From positions 62,001 through 126,000 of the forward strand of contig QEUM01000004.1 in assembly GCA_003577165.1 (NCBI GenBank): a DNA stretch of 64,000 nt, written 5' to 3'. The translations under genes were made by a program, and so were the position numbers. This document shows, one piece after another, positions 33,485-42,417 of the stretch (position 1 is its first letter; the number at the start of each line of letters is the position of its first letter). Under the pieces are notes generated by a model. The model ran no database searches. It was not told where the DNA came from and saw only the letters and a list, made by a program, of their open reading frames with translations. This stretch comes from Armatimonadota bacterium. Its GTDB lineage: Bacteria; Armatimonadota; Fimbriimonadia; Fimbriimonadales; ATM1.

Positions 33485-34275
33485 AACTTCATTCCCGCTG
33501 CGAGGTAGGCGCGATCGAAGTCGACGTATCCGATTTGCAGAACAGAGTTACTCCCAATTTCAACGGACACGGCCACGTTCCATCCTAAGCCGTCGTATTC
33601 GACGACGCCGTTGCAATAGCCGCCGAGAGGGCCCGAGAGGGCCAGGAAACCCTTCTCGAATCGATGAGTGCCAATTCCAAGGGTGGCGTGGGCGAAACCG
33701 AAACGCCGCGTCGCTGCTGCGTAGAAACTTCGGTTCTCCTGTCTCGGGTTCGCGCCGGCGAGCGCAAACGCGTCCTGCACGCCAATGGCGAACTGCGTGT
33801 TCGCGATGCTCGTCGGCACGAGGTATTGCATGGAGTACACGTCCGGGAGCGAGATCTCGGTGAGCGCGAGACTGACGGCGAGCCGAGAGGATGCCAGATC
33901 GAATCCGACGAGACTCCAGAGGTGGCCGTTTACCGTGTCTTCGCTCGAACCGGACAGTTCGGATCGGAACGGCAAGCGAAAGCGAGAGTCGGAACTCAGT
34001 CCGGCAAACGCGATCGATCGAGTCCCCCCACCCGGAGTGTAGGCAATCGGCGCGCTGACGGCGCTGGCTCCGGAGAAGTCAATCGTCCCGTCCACTCCGA
34101 TCGGAAAAAGAGAGCCGGGGAGTCCGGATGCGCCTCGGAAGTGTCCGTTCTCGATGTCGGTCGCGAGCGCGCCGACGGCGAGAAAGGCAGCGGCGACGGC
34201 CGCTACATTGCGTAAGGAGGCGCGTTCCCGGGTTTCCACTTGATGCTGCATCCTATGCTTGGCTTTTGCTCCCAC
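33481..34275 (-). CDS. Predicted outer-membrane beta-barrel-like protein
   Basis: Up to 264 aa. A signal peptide-like segment (NVAAVAAAFLAVGALATD) is followed by repeated amphipathic strands rich in Gly, Ser, Ala and aromatic residues (WNVAVSVEIGSNSVLQIGYV), ending in a C-terminal Phe (AAGMKF), a common barrel feature. No family is recognised. It overlaps the thioredoxin-like gene by 73 bp if the first ATG is used; an internal start at 34251 or a GTG at 34239 is more likely. Coupling with a glycosyltransferase suggests an envelope or EPS-secretion role. Confidence 0.55.
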   Translation of the reverse strand: MGAKAKHRMQHQVETRERASLRNVAAVAAAFLAVGALATDIENGHFRGASGLPGSLFPIGVDGTIDFSGASAVSAPIAYTPGGGTRSIAFAGLSSDSRFRLPFRSELSGSSEDTVNGHLWSLVGFDLASSRLAVSLALTEISLPDVYSMQYLVPTSIANTQFAIGVQDAFALAGANPRQENRSFYAAATRRFGFAHATLGIGTHRFEKGFLALSGPLGGYCNGVVEYDGLGWNVAVSVEIGSNSVLQIGYVDFDRAYLAAGMKF

Positions 34276-34781
34276 GTCGGCTTCTCCCCTACGAGGAGCG
34301 CTTCAAGAGCGTGCCTCAGGTCCGCGCCGTTGACTGGAAGGCCGTTGTTTGGTCGGCTGTCATCCAATTGTCCGCGATAAATCAGTATGCGATCCGCGTC
34401 GAAGAGGAAGAAGTCGGGCGTGCACGCTGCGCGGTAGGCCTTCGCGACCTCCTGAGATTCGTCATGGAGGTAGGGGAACTTCCATCTCCACTCGATCGCG
34501 CGTTCTTTCATATTTTCGAAACTGTCGTCTGGATACTCATCCGCGTCGTTTGGGTTGATCGCGACGACCGCCACGCCTTGCGTCATGTAATTGTCGGCGA
34601 TGCGAGCGATTTCATCTTTGACGTGAATTACAAAGGGGCAGTGGTTGCAGGCGAAGATGACGAGCAAGCCTTTTGCGTCGGCGTAGTCCGTGTCGGAGAC
34701 GATCTTTCCGTCTGTGCTCGGCAAACGGAACGGCGGCGCTGCCGTTCCAAGAGGCAGCATCGTAGACGGAGTCGGTGGCAT
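34203..34781 (-). CDS. Thioredoxin-fold redoxin (AhpC/TSA-like)
   Basis: 192 aa. Thioredoxin fold with the active site CNHC (FACNHCPFVIHVKDEI, ~44-59), followed by VAVVAINPNDADEYPDDSFE and a cis-Pro region TPDFFLFD. Family members occur as cytosolic thiol-disulfide or peroxiredoxin-like proteins of poorly known role. GGAGG lies 6 nt before the ATG. It is located between the RND efflux operon and the EPS genes; the 34782-34849 gap holds no gene. Confidence 0.88.
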   Translation of the reverse strand: MPPTPSTMLPLGTAAPPFRLPSTDGKIVSDTDYADAKGLLVIFACNHCPFVIHVKDEIARIADNYMTQGVAVVAINPNDADEYPDDSFENMKERAIEWRWKFPYLHDESQEVAKAYRAACTPDFFLFDADRILIYRGQLDDSRPNNGLPVNGADLRHALEALLVGEKPTWEQKPSIGCSIKWKPGNAPPYAM

Positions 34782-34849
34782 AGGGTCCTCCTAATGCGGA
34801 AGGAGTCTAGCATGGTGAGCCCACTGCGGGCCCCCCGTCTGAGCGCAGA

Positions 34850-36148
34850 TCACGACTGCGGAGTGAGCCTCATGCCGATCGCGCGCCTGAGTTGCGCCCA
34901 CGCCATCCGCTTGTAGGCGACGGCCTCCGCGGCAGAGCGGCGGGCGGACGCCACTTGGGCTCGCGCATCGGTCAGTTCAGCGAGGATGGACTTGCCTTCT
35001 GTGTATCGAAGGAGCGCGACACGATACGCCTCTTCGCTCGCACTGACTTCGGCGCGAGCGGCTGCGAGGACGGCGTCGCTCGCGTTCCACATGGCCCAGG
35101 CTTCTGAGACTTCGGCACGCACTTCGAGCACCATGGATTGATAGTCGGCCTCCATGCGGTTTGCCATGGATCGAAGTTCTTTGGCTATCGAGCGTCGCTC
35201 GCCTCCGTCGGCGACCGGAATGCTCATGACGAGCCCGATTCTCGATCCCGACTCCTCCTCGCCTCCGTCCATCCAATTCGCGTCGCCCATCGCCATGAAG
35301 GAGACTTTCGGAAGAAGTCCGCGTCCGGCGAGGTCGGCGCGATTCAACAGTGCGAGCCGAGCCGTGCGCATCTCCGCGAGTTCCGGCCGCAGAGCAGTGG
35401 CGCGCTCGACGGCTTCCGCAAGAGACGGCGGGGCGGCCATTTCGAGGTCCCAGTCGCCAGGCAGAGCCTCCTCACCTAAGTCACGGGCGGCAGAAGATAG
35501 GAGTCTTGCGGTGACTGCTTCCAACTTCGCCCTCTCCATCGCGAGTTCACGTCTCGCAGCGGCCAGGTCCGCATTCGCTCGGAACACGAAGGCCTCCGGC
35601 ACCTTGCCGACCTTGAACATCTCCTCGGAGATTCGAGCGACCTCTTCGGCGTTCGCGACGGACGCTTCATATGCGCGGACGATTTCGAGTTGTGCAGCCG
35701 ATTCCGCGAACCGCAGGGCGACAGCAACTTCGACATCGAGTTCCGTCGTTCGGAGGCGTTCGCCTGCCGCAGCCGTGTCGGCCTGACTCGCTTTCCGCGC
35801 GGCTGTGTCCCTACCGAAATTGAGAACTGGGAACATCAGAGTGACGTTTGCGGTGGACATCGAATCGCCTTGCTGCCAGGAATAGTTGAACGGCATGGCC
35901 TCGGATTGGAACAGCATCGGCATGTCTCCCGACGAGATATATCCGTTGAGCGAGATCTTCGGATTGAATTCGCTCCGCAGCATCGCGCCGCGCGCTCTCG
36001 CAGCCTGCACCTCCTCGCGAGCCGCACTCAACTTGGGGTTCTTCTCGATTCCCCAGCGGAGCCAGTCGCTCAGCGGTGCGCTCGTCTGCGCGCTCGCAAA
36101 CTGAAGCATGCAGATCCACAACGTTGCTATGAGAGTCTTAGTTTTCAT
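34850..36148 (-). CDS. TolC-family outer-membrane efflux protein
   Basis: 432 aa from the ATG at 36148 (GGAGG 6 nt upstream), which begins a signal peptide (KTKTLIATLWICMLQFASAQ). The rest is largely helical with two OEP repeats (~30-215 and 225-425), as in TolC/CusC. Members form trimeric channels spanning the outer membrane and periplasm. The start overlaps the RND pump stop by 11 bp, giving the order adaptor, pump, channel in one operon. Confidence 0.9.
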   Translation of the reverse strand: MKTKTLIATLWICMLQFASAQTSAPLSDWLRWGIEKNPKLSAAREEVQAARARGAMLRSEFNPKISLNGYISSGDMPMLFQSEAMPFNYSWQQGDSMSTANVTLMFPVLNFGRDTAARKASQADTAAAGERLRTTELDVEVAVALRFAESAAQLEIVRAYEASVANAEEVARISEEMFKVGKVPEAFVFRANADLAAARRELAMERAKLEAVTARLLSSAARDLGEEALPGDWDLEMAAPPSLAEAVERATALRPELAEMRTARLALLNRADLAGRGLLPKVSFMAMGDANWMDGGEEESGSRIGLVMSIPVADGGERRSIAKELRSMANRMEADYQSMVLEVRAEVSEAWAMWNASDAVLAAARAEVSASEEAYRVALLRYTEGKSILAELTDARAQVASARRSAAEAVAYKRMAWAQLRRAIGMRLTPQS

Positions 36149-39100
36149 CGGTTGCCTCCACAGGCGGCAGTGTCTTCGGGTCATGTTTCAAAATGTGAAC
36201 TCGGCACCACCGCAAGATGTCGTCCACGATCGCGTGCATGACAGGAATGTCCAGAAGTGAGAGCACGGTTCCCACCAGCAGGCCGCCGATTACGACGGTG
36301 CCGAGTGGCTGATAGGCATCGAGACCGCTCTTCGGCCAGAACGCGACTTGAGCCATCACGAAGATCGTGATGAGCGACGTCATGAGAATCGGCCTAAGTC
36401 GTTGCGGTGCAGCCTTTGCAATCGCCTCGTTCCTCGGCAGTCCGGTTGCCCTGAAATGGATGATGAGGTCGATCAGGAGGATCGCGGTCACCACGTCCAT
36501 TCCGCTGAGAATGATGATGCCCAGGATCGACACGGTCGAAAAGTGTTGGTGCACCAGCCAAAGCAGGAAGAACACGCCGCTCAATTCGAGAGGGATGCTG
36601 AAAATCATCTGCAGCGGTTGGAGGAATCCTCCGAACTGGGCTACGAGGATCAGGTACATCAGAATGAGCGCAACGATCAGTCCCAACAGCATGACGCGGA
36701 AACTGCTCATCATTTGAGTCATGTCGCCTCGTGCTTCGATGCCGTACCCTTGCGGCCAGTTGATCTTTGCAAGGGCCTGCATTTGCAGGTCCATCGTGAG
36801 GTCCATACTCGGTCGCCCGTCGAGGCGATAGTAGCCGCCGATACTAATCACACGGCGCAACTGATCGTGTTCGATCATGCTGGGCGCGGGCCTCGTTTCG
36901 AGCCGCACGAGTTCGCGCAATGGCACCTGCTCGCCGTTCATGCCCGCGACGAACATGCCGTCGAGATCGTCGAGCGTAGCGCGCTGATCGTCCTGATATC
37001 GGATCCGAACCGTCGTAGGCCTTTTGTTCGGCAACCTGTAATACGAGGTGGCAAGCCCGCCGCGAAGCGCGTAGTATGCCTGGTCCGCGATCATCGCTGG
37101 CGTTAGCCCGTGGCGCAGCGCCTTCGCGCGATCCACGACGAGCGTCGCCGTCGGCTGACTCATCTCCCAACTCAGGAACGGCTGGGCGAGGTCGTGTTTC
37201 TTGCGCCGTGGGTCTATGACATCGTTCTTCGCGATGCGAAGCGTCTCCTTTCCGATTTTGTCGAGGATCTCGAGGTCTCGGCCATAGATGACGAGGGCGA
37301 CGGGCGCCAACGCGGTCGCCATCAGGTCGCTTCCCATCTCTTTAAACTGGATGCGGCGTATTCCTGGAATCTCGCTCATCGCCCGGTGATGAATCGTGTC
37401 GATGATCTTCCAGATGTTCGGTCGGCCGGAATCCTTGTCCGTGAACGTGAGCATGGCCATCGCTCCGTTGACAAACTTCATTCCGTATCCTGTGAAGTAG
37501 GTGCCTCCCGTCATTCCGGGGCCGCCCTCCACGCCCAACTCGATTGCCGCGTGTTCGAGCCAACCTTGTCGCCCCCCCTCTTCGATCATGATCTCTTCGA
37601 GTTTGCGGACCGCCTTCTCCGTTTCCGCAAACGATGTGCCCGGCTTCATCTCCATCTGCATGCTCGCCTGGCCGACATCTGCGAGCGGCATCATCTCTGA
37701 TCCGATGAAGTAGTAGAAGGTGAAGCCCGCGATCACGGTCAAACCGATTCGCACAAAGTTGCCCACCGGGTTGCGCAGCATGTAACGCACGAGCCGCTCG
37801 TAGCCAGCCTCCATGCGCCCTAACCCGCGGTCGAACGGCTGCAGCACAAGACGCGAAAACCACGTCGACCGACGCTCGGAAGGCTGCTGCATAAAGCGCG
37901 AGCACAGGACCGCCGTCAGTGTCATCGACACCAAGTAACTAAAGATAAGGCCGAAGATGATGGGCCAGCAGAGGCCCACGAACATCAGTTGTGTGATGCC
38001 ACCGCTCAGCATGAGCGGAATGAGGGCTACGATGAGCACGATGGTCGCGGCAAGCACCGACCTTCGCACTTCCGTGATTCCGTCGATGGTGGCCGTCACT
38101 CGATCCTTACCCATCCTCATATGTCGCTCGACCGCGTGGATGTCGATGATCGCGTCGTCCACCAGGCGTCCGATTGCGATGAGCAGTCCAATGAGTGTGG
38201 ACGAGTTAAGGCTCATCCCGAGCGCGGACATGCCGAGAAGCGCCATAGCAAGGGATGTCGGAATCGCGGTGAGCGCGATGAGCGTTCCTCTCACCTCTCC
38301 CAAGAAGAGGAGCACCGCGATACCTGTGAGGAGAATCGCCAATGCGAGTTCTTCCCACATGTTTTCGAAAAGCGTGTCCACGAAGCCTGCGTTGTCGTAA
38401 GCGACCCTGAAGGTGATGCCGGGATGAGCCTCCTCCAGTTCGGCGACCGTACGCATGACGGCGTCTATGGTTTCCGGAGAACTCGCATCCGGATTCTGCA
38501 ACACGTTGATGGCGATGCCTTCGTGGACGCTGGTGCCTTCCAAGTGGTGGAACGCGGACCTGCGTTCGAATATCGAGTCGGTCACGTTCGCGACGTCGCC
38601 GATCTTCACAATGCCGTCTCCCACGGCTCGAATCGGATACTCGCGGACCTCATCGGCTCCTCTCGCGAGGCTGTCCACTCTTAGAATCGTTTCGGACGTT
38701 TCGTTCGTGACGCGGCCTGCGGGCATGGAGAGGTTGTTCTCGTCGATCGCTTCGCGAACGTCCATGATGCTCAGGCCGTACGCGGCGAGTTTCTCGCGAT
38801 CTACGTTGACCACCAACTGCCGTCGGTGTCCACCATAAGGCGACACCGACCAAACCGATCGGCTGACCGCCTTCAGGCGATTCGTGACCTCGTTGTCAGC
38901 AAGGTCTCTGAGGCGAGCGAGAGTCCAGCCTTTCGATTCGTCTCCGGTGAGCGACAAGGTGAGCACCGGGATGTTCAGCGGGTCGATGGGCAGAATCCAA
39001 CTTGGCTTCAAGTTCGCGCCCATCGCCGGAAGTTCCGCCTGCACGGATGACATCAGGCTCTGCACTTCGGTTTGCGCGGCCTTCATGTCGCTGCCGTAGT

Positions 39101-39422
39101 TGAATTCCAGGACGACCATGCTGAACCCGTCCTGGCTCACCGAACGGATGTACCGCACGTTCTTCACGTTGACCATCTTCTGCTCGATGGGCGACGCGAA
39201 GTACATCTCCATCTCTTCGGCGCTCAGGCCCTCCATCTCGGTGATGATTCCGAGCATCGGGCTTTCGACATACGGCATGAATCGCTTCGGCATCAGATAG
39301 CCGATCGCGATGATGCCGAGGACGATCATCGCCAGAAAGAACGAAATGACTGTGTAGGGGTGCTCGACGGACCACCGAACGAGATTGAAGCCGGCGCCAG
39401 GTGTTGTTCGTTGTTCGTTCAC
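36138..39422 (-). CDS. RND efflux pump (AcrB/CusA superfamily)
   Basis: 1094 aa, starting at a GTG with AGAGG upstream. Twelve-helix RND layout: first TM IVLGIIAIGYLMP, two large periplasmic loops, and the TM4 proton-relay pair in GRLVDDAIIDIHAVERH, followed by the second half (LMYLILVAQFGGFLQPLQMI). The acidic pair in TM4 and the neighbouring adaptor with heavy-metal modules suggest a CusA/CzcA-type cation exporter, but drug efflux cannot be excluded from sequence alone. It begins 3 bp after the adaptor gene. Confidence 0.93.
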   Translation of the reverse strand: MNEQRTTPGAGFNLVRWSVEHPYTVISFFLAMIVLGIIAIGYLMPKRFMPYVESPMLGIITEMEGLSAEEMEMYFASPIEQKMVNVKNVRYIRSVSQDGFSMVVLEFNYGSDMKAAQTEVQSLMSSVQAELPAMGANLKPSWILPIDPLNIPVLTLSLTGDESKGWTLARLRDLADNEVTNRLKAVSRSVWSVSPYGGHRRQLVVNVDREKLAAYGLSIMDVREAIDENNLSMPAGRVTNETSETILRVDSLARGADEVREYPIRAVGDGIVKIGDVANVTDSIFERRSAFHHLEGTSVHEGIAINVLQNPDASSPETIDAVMRTVAELEEAHPGITFRVAYDNAGFVDTLFENMWEELALAILLTGIAVLLFLGEVRGTLIALTAIPTSLAMALLGMSALGMSLNSSTLIGLLIAIGRLVDDAIIDIHAVERHMRMGKDRVTATIDGITEVRRSVLAATIVLIVALIPLMLSGGITQLMFVGLCWPIIFGLIFSYLVSMTLTAVLCSRFMQQPSERRSTWFSRLVLQPFDRGLGRMEAGYERLVRYMLRNPVGNFVRIGLTVIAGFTFYYFIGSEMMPLADVGQASMQMEMKPGTSFAETEKAVRKLEEIMIEEGGRQGWLEHAAIELGVEGGPGMTGGTYFTGYGMKFVNGAMAMLTFTDKDSGRPNIWKIIDTIHHRAMSEIPGIRRIQFKEMGSDLMATALAPVALVIYGRDLEILDKIGKETLRIAKNDVIDPRRKKHDLAQPFLSWEMSQPTATLVVDRAKALRHGLTPAMIADQAYYALRGGLATSYYRLPNKRPTTVRIRYQDDQRATLDDLDGMFVAGMNGEQVPLRELVRLETRPAPSMIEHDQLRRVISIGGYYRLDGRPSMDLTMDLQMQALAKINWPQGYGIEARGDMTQMMSSFRVMLLGLIVALILMYLILVAQFGGFLQPLQMIFSIPLELSGVFFLLWLVHQHFSTVSILGIIILSGMDVVTAILLIDLIIHFRATGLPRNEAIAKAAPQRLRPILMTSLITIFVMAQVAFWPKSGLDAYQPLGTVVIGGLLVGTVLSLLDIPVMHAIVDDILRWCRVHILKHDPKTLPPVEATDEN

Positions 39423-39425
39423 CGG

Positions 39426-41348
39426 CTACCTCTCGTACGGAATCAAGTCCATCTTGCAGATGGGACAGGAGCCGGGCTTGTCCGCAACGACCTCCGGATC
39501 CATTGGGCAGGTCCACAACTTGGCATCGCTTGGGAATCGTGCCGCGGCCTGCTTGCGAATCTCGTCGTCCGTCATTCCGCCCGAACTGTTACCCCCCCCG
39601 GCCGCTCCGCCGTGGCCGGAGTGATCTTCTTGAGTCGGCGTCCCGGACCCGTGTTCGTGGCCCGAAGATCCGCTGCCAGGCGGGAGTTGCGCCGGTCCCG
39701 ACTTGTCCCAAGGCACTTCCGCAACGGCTGCGCCCTCAAATAGGTCCTTGTGTCCGGCGTAGATGACAGCGTCGCCTTCGGAGACGCCGCTGAGTATCTC
39801 GACTTTCTCCGTGTTTCGCAGGCCGGTTTCGACCTTCACTCGGCTCGCATAGAATTCGCCCTTCGCTTCGCGAGGAACGAGGTCCATCTTGCAAATTGGG
39901 CAGATTCCCGGGCCGGGATTCGAGACTTCGGGGTGCATCGTGCACGTGTAATCCGTGGGTTCCGAGGCCCCGCCTTCCCTCCGCTTCATGACCCAGACAA
40001 ATTCGTCTCCGTTTTCGTCCTCGAATAGCGCGGATCGGGGAACGACCAATGCGTCCGGTCTAGATCCGCTCTTCACAAGAACGGATGCGAATGCGCCGAC
40101 CAAGAGTTTCTTGTCGGCGTTTTCTACGACGGCCTCGACCGTGAAGGTGCGAGTCATCGGATCCGACGCGGCGAACACGGAAGTCACTTTCGCTTCCCGT
40201 TTCACGCCACCCGATGTGATCGTGACCGGGGTCCCGGTCCGAACGACTGCGAACAGCTGTTCAGGCAGCCTCGCTTGGACGCGCACTTTGTGGATGACCT
40301 TGAGTCGGTAGAGGATGTCACCGGGCTCCACGAGGGTTCCCGGACTCACGAGTCTTTCCGTTACCACTGCGCGATCGAGCGCTCGCAATTCTCGATAGCC
40401 GCTGATCACGATCGCGCCGCGCGCGTCGGCCGCCATCGCGCCCTGCTCTGCCCGCCGTCCGCCCACTTCGGACTTCGAAGCGGCCAGTTCCCGGTCTGCT
40501 TCTTCGACTGCTGCGGCCGCGCTCCTGGCTTTCGCCTTGGCTTCCGCGACTGCGAGTTCCATCGCTCGCACCCGGCTTCGCGCTGCGAGAACTTCCTTTT
40601 TCGTCACCTGAACGTGCGCGTGGTGCGCGTCTCGGCGCGCTGCGGCGCTCTTCGCTTCCGCTTCGGCGGCCTGCGCCTCATCCAGAGAAGAGGCGCCTTT
40701 TTCGTAGAGCGCTCTTTCTCTCGCAGCGGCCTTCGCCTTGTAATCCGCCTCTGCGTCGAACTCGGCGTGCTCCGCCTCAGCGCGAGTCGCCTCAGCTTCT
40801 GCGGCAGAAAGCGATGCACGCTCGGAATCGAGTTCAGCGTCCGCTCTCTGCGCTGCCGCGGACATCGCGGAGGCCTCCTCGACCATGCGCAGCCTCGCTG
40901 CCATCATCCGCTGCACTTGCTGCTCGGCGGTCGTGACCATCGCGCTGGCCGCTCTGCTTCGGGCGCCCGCGGAGGCCGCCTGCGCCGCGTACTCATCCGC
41001 GTCGAGCCGGGCGAGCAGTTGGCCGGGACGCACCTCATCGCCCGGATACACGGCGGCTAGGGTAACCCTTCCAGGAATCCTGGCGATGGCCTCTTCGTCG
41101 GCGAAGGCCGCCACCGTTCCGGGGAAGGCCTCCGCACCCACGATCGCCTCACGCTGGGCGCGTACAACTGCGACCGGCTGAGTGCCCAGGGGGGCCTTCA
41201 TCGTCGTCATGTCCATCGCCTGCGCTTCGACGACGGTCATCGAGCCCGGGTACCTCTGGGTCGTGACGATCCATCGGACGACGAGCAGACTCGCCACCAG
41301 AAGGAGGAGCGTTATCCAGTGCTTGCGCAAAAAAGAAGTTATCGCCAT
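39426..41348 (-). CDS. RND adaptor (membrane fusion protein) with two heavy-metal-binding modules
   Basis: 640 aa, long for the family. An N-terminal anchor (WITLLLLVASLLVVRWIV) is followed by a biotinyl-lipoyl half, an extended Ala/Glu-rich coiled-coil hairpin (~115-310), then barrel regions. Two YHS-like heavy-metal-binding modules are present: TCTMHPEVSNPGPGICPIC (~468) inserted within the barrel part and TCPMDPEVVADKPGSCPIC near the C-terminus, each with a CxxC plus CxM set. A His/Gly-rich stretch (GHEHGSGTPTQEDHSGHGG) precedes the second. This points to Cu/Ag or similar export with the adjacent pump. GGAGG precedes the ATG. Confidence 0.9.
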   Translation of the reverse strand: MAITSFLRKHWITLLLLVASLLVVRWIVTTQRYPGSMTVVEAQAMDMTTMKAPLGTQPVAVVRAQREAIVGAEAFPGTVAAFADEEAIARIPGRVTLAAVYPGDEVRPGQLLARLDADEYAAQAASAGARSRAASAMVTTAEQQVQRMMAARLRMVEEASAMSAAAQRADAELDSERASLSAAEAEATRAEAEHAEFDAEADYKAKAAARERALYEKGASSLDEAQAAEAEAKSAAARRDAHHAHVQVTKKEVLAARSRVRAMELAVAEAKAKARSAAAAVEEADRELAASKSEVGGRRAEQGAMAADARGAIVISGYRELRALDRAVVTERLVSPGTLVEPGDILYRLKVIHKVRVQARLPEQLFAVVRTGTPVTITSGGVKREAKVTSVFAASDPMTRTFTVEAVVENADKKLLVGAFASVLVKSGSRPDALVVPRSALFEDENGDEFVWVMKRREGGASEPTDYTCTMHPEVSNPGPGICPICKMDLVPREAKGEFYASRVKVETGLRNTEKVEILSGVSEGDAVIYAGHKDLFEGAAVAEVPWDKSGPAQLPPGSGSSGHEHGSGTPTQEDHSGHGGAAGGGNSSGGMTDDEIRKQAAARFPSDAKLWTCPMDPEVVADKPGSCPICKMDLIPYER

Positions 41349-41360
41349 GTAAAGCCTCCG

Positions 41361-41388
41361 AACATACGGGCGTTTCCACCCGGGTCAA
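41361..41388 (-). promoter_or_regulatory. Candidate promoter with dyad operator for the efflux operon
   Basis: Minus strand TTGACC (41388-41383), 16-nt spacer, TATGTT (41366-41361). The spacer itself is an imperfect inverted repeat (CGGGTG...CGCCCG, one mismatch). A dyad between -35 and -10 is how MerR-type metal sensors sit, though they usually need a 19-20 bp spacer, so the regulator type is unclear. Confidence 0.4.
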
Positions 41389-41424
41389 TTAGGGACTCGA
41401 GAGAGTGCTTCGTCCTAAAGGACG

Positions 41425-41826
41425 TTACGCGACGTAAGGTGGAGCCCGGCCGGAGTCGGGATGTTGGGGCCGAATGTCCACCGCACCGGGTGGAGAGCCA
41501 GCCTCGATCTGCCTTGATCGGGCCACTGGGAGCACAGGCTGCTCCGGTTCGGGCGCGGCTGCGGGGATTTCCGGCGTGAGTGGTGAGGCCGCTACCCCGA
41601 GGGCGCCGGCGGGAGCCGGATTCGCCTCACCGACAGAGCAGCCGCATTTGTGCTTTTGGATCTCGGTCGCACTTTGACAGCAGCCCTTGGCCTTGGCAGC
41701 GCAGGCGTCGGCGCATTCCTGGGTCAGGCATCGGAAGGTTCCGGCAGCCGACAGGGAGCCGGTGGCCAGGACCATCGCGAATAGAGCCAGGAGCCAGCGG
41801 ACGGGCTGCCGTCGAGATCGCACCAC
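41425..41826 (-). CDS. Small Cys-rich secreted protein (possible metal binder)
   Basis: About 133 aa if it starts at the GTG at 41826 (41823 is also GTG), 8 bp after the GNAT stop; the open frame extends upstream but would overlap that gene. A signal peptide (WLLALFAMVLATGSLSA) is followed by a compact Cys cluster: CLTQECADACAAKAKGCC then CGC. A Pro/Ala-rich tail of low complexity follows. The Cys cluster directly upstream of a heavy-metal efflux operon suggests periplasmic metal binding. No family recognised. Confidence 0.55.
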   Translation of the reverse strand: MVRSRRQPVRWLLALFAMVLATGSLSAAGTFRCLTQECADACAAKAKGCCQSATEIQKHKCGCSVGEANPAPAGALGVAASPLTPEIPAAAPEPEQPVLPVARSRQIEAGSPPGAVDIRPQHPDSGRAPPYVA

Positions 41827-41833
41827 TACAAGA

Positions 41834-42355
41834 TTATGGACGCCGAGGGCCCTCCGAGGAGTTCCTGAGACCGTCGAGTTCCTTGGTGCAGAAGTAAGTT
41901 CTCGGGCGGGTAGCCGGTTCCTCGCAGCCGAGAAACCCAGCGGCGGCATAGAGCCGCCTCGCTGGGTTGTGTTCGAGAACTTCGAGGGACATCCGGCAGC
42001 ATCCGAGTTCGAGGGCGAGGCTTTCGGCTGCCGCGAGCAAGGCGCGGCCGATGCCCTGACCCCGAACCTCCGGCCTCACGGCGATATCGTGAACGTTGAG
42101 AATTGGCTTCGCAGCGAAAGTGGACAGGCTGAGCAGGCACGTGATCAGCCCGACCGGTTCCGATTCCAGGTACGCGAACAACACGTAGGCGCACGGATGG
42201 CCGAACACGCACTCGGCCAGCCTTGACTTCACATCGTCACTCAGCGAGGCTCCTCCCCCCATTTCGTCGAGGGCGTACATTTCGGTCAACTCGACTAAGT
42301 GCCGACGGTGTCGCTCGGAGCGCCCGTCCCCCCTTTCGATCACGAGTCCGTTCAC
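41834..42355 (-). CDS. GNAT family N-acetyltransferase (RimI-like)
   Basis: 173 aa. Acetyl-CoA motif A is VRPEVRGQGIGRALLAAAES and motif B LEVLEHNPARRLYAAAGFLGCEE, the layout of RimI-type or small-molecule GNATs. It is preceded by ILNVHDIAV on the beta4 strand. Substrate unknown. It precedes the Cys-rich protein by 8 bp and is divergent from the PSD1-type gene at 42418 with 62 bp between them. Confidence 0.88.
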   Translation of the reverse strand: MNGLVIERGDGRSERHRRHLVELTEMYALDEMGGGASLSDDVKSRLAECVFGHPCAYVLFAYLESEPVGLITCLLSLSTFAAKPILNVHDIAVRPEVRGQGIGRALLAAAESLALELGCCRMSLEVLEHNPARRLYAAAGFLGCEEPATRPRTYFCTKELDGLRNSSEGPRRP

Positions 42356-42417
42356 GAGGGGAGTTTTTCACAAACCGTCGGGCGTTGAAAACCGACGTCG
42401 GTTAGAATGCACGTCGG

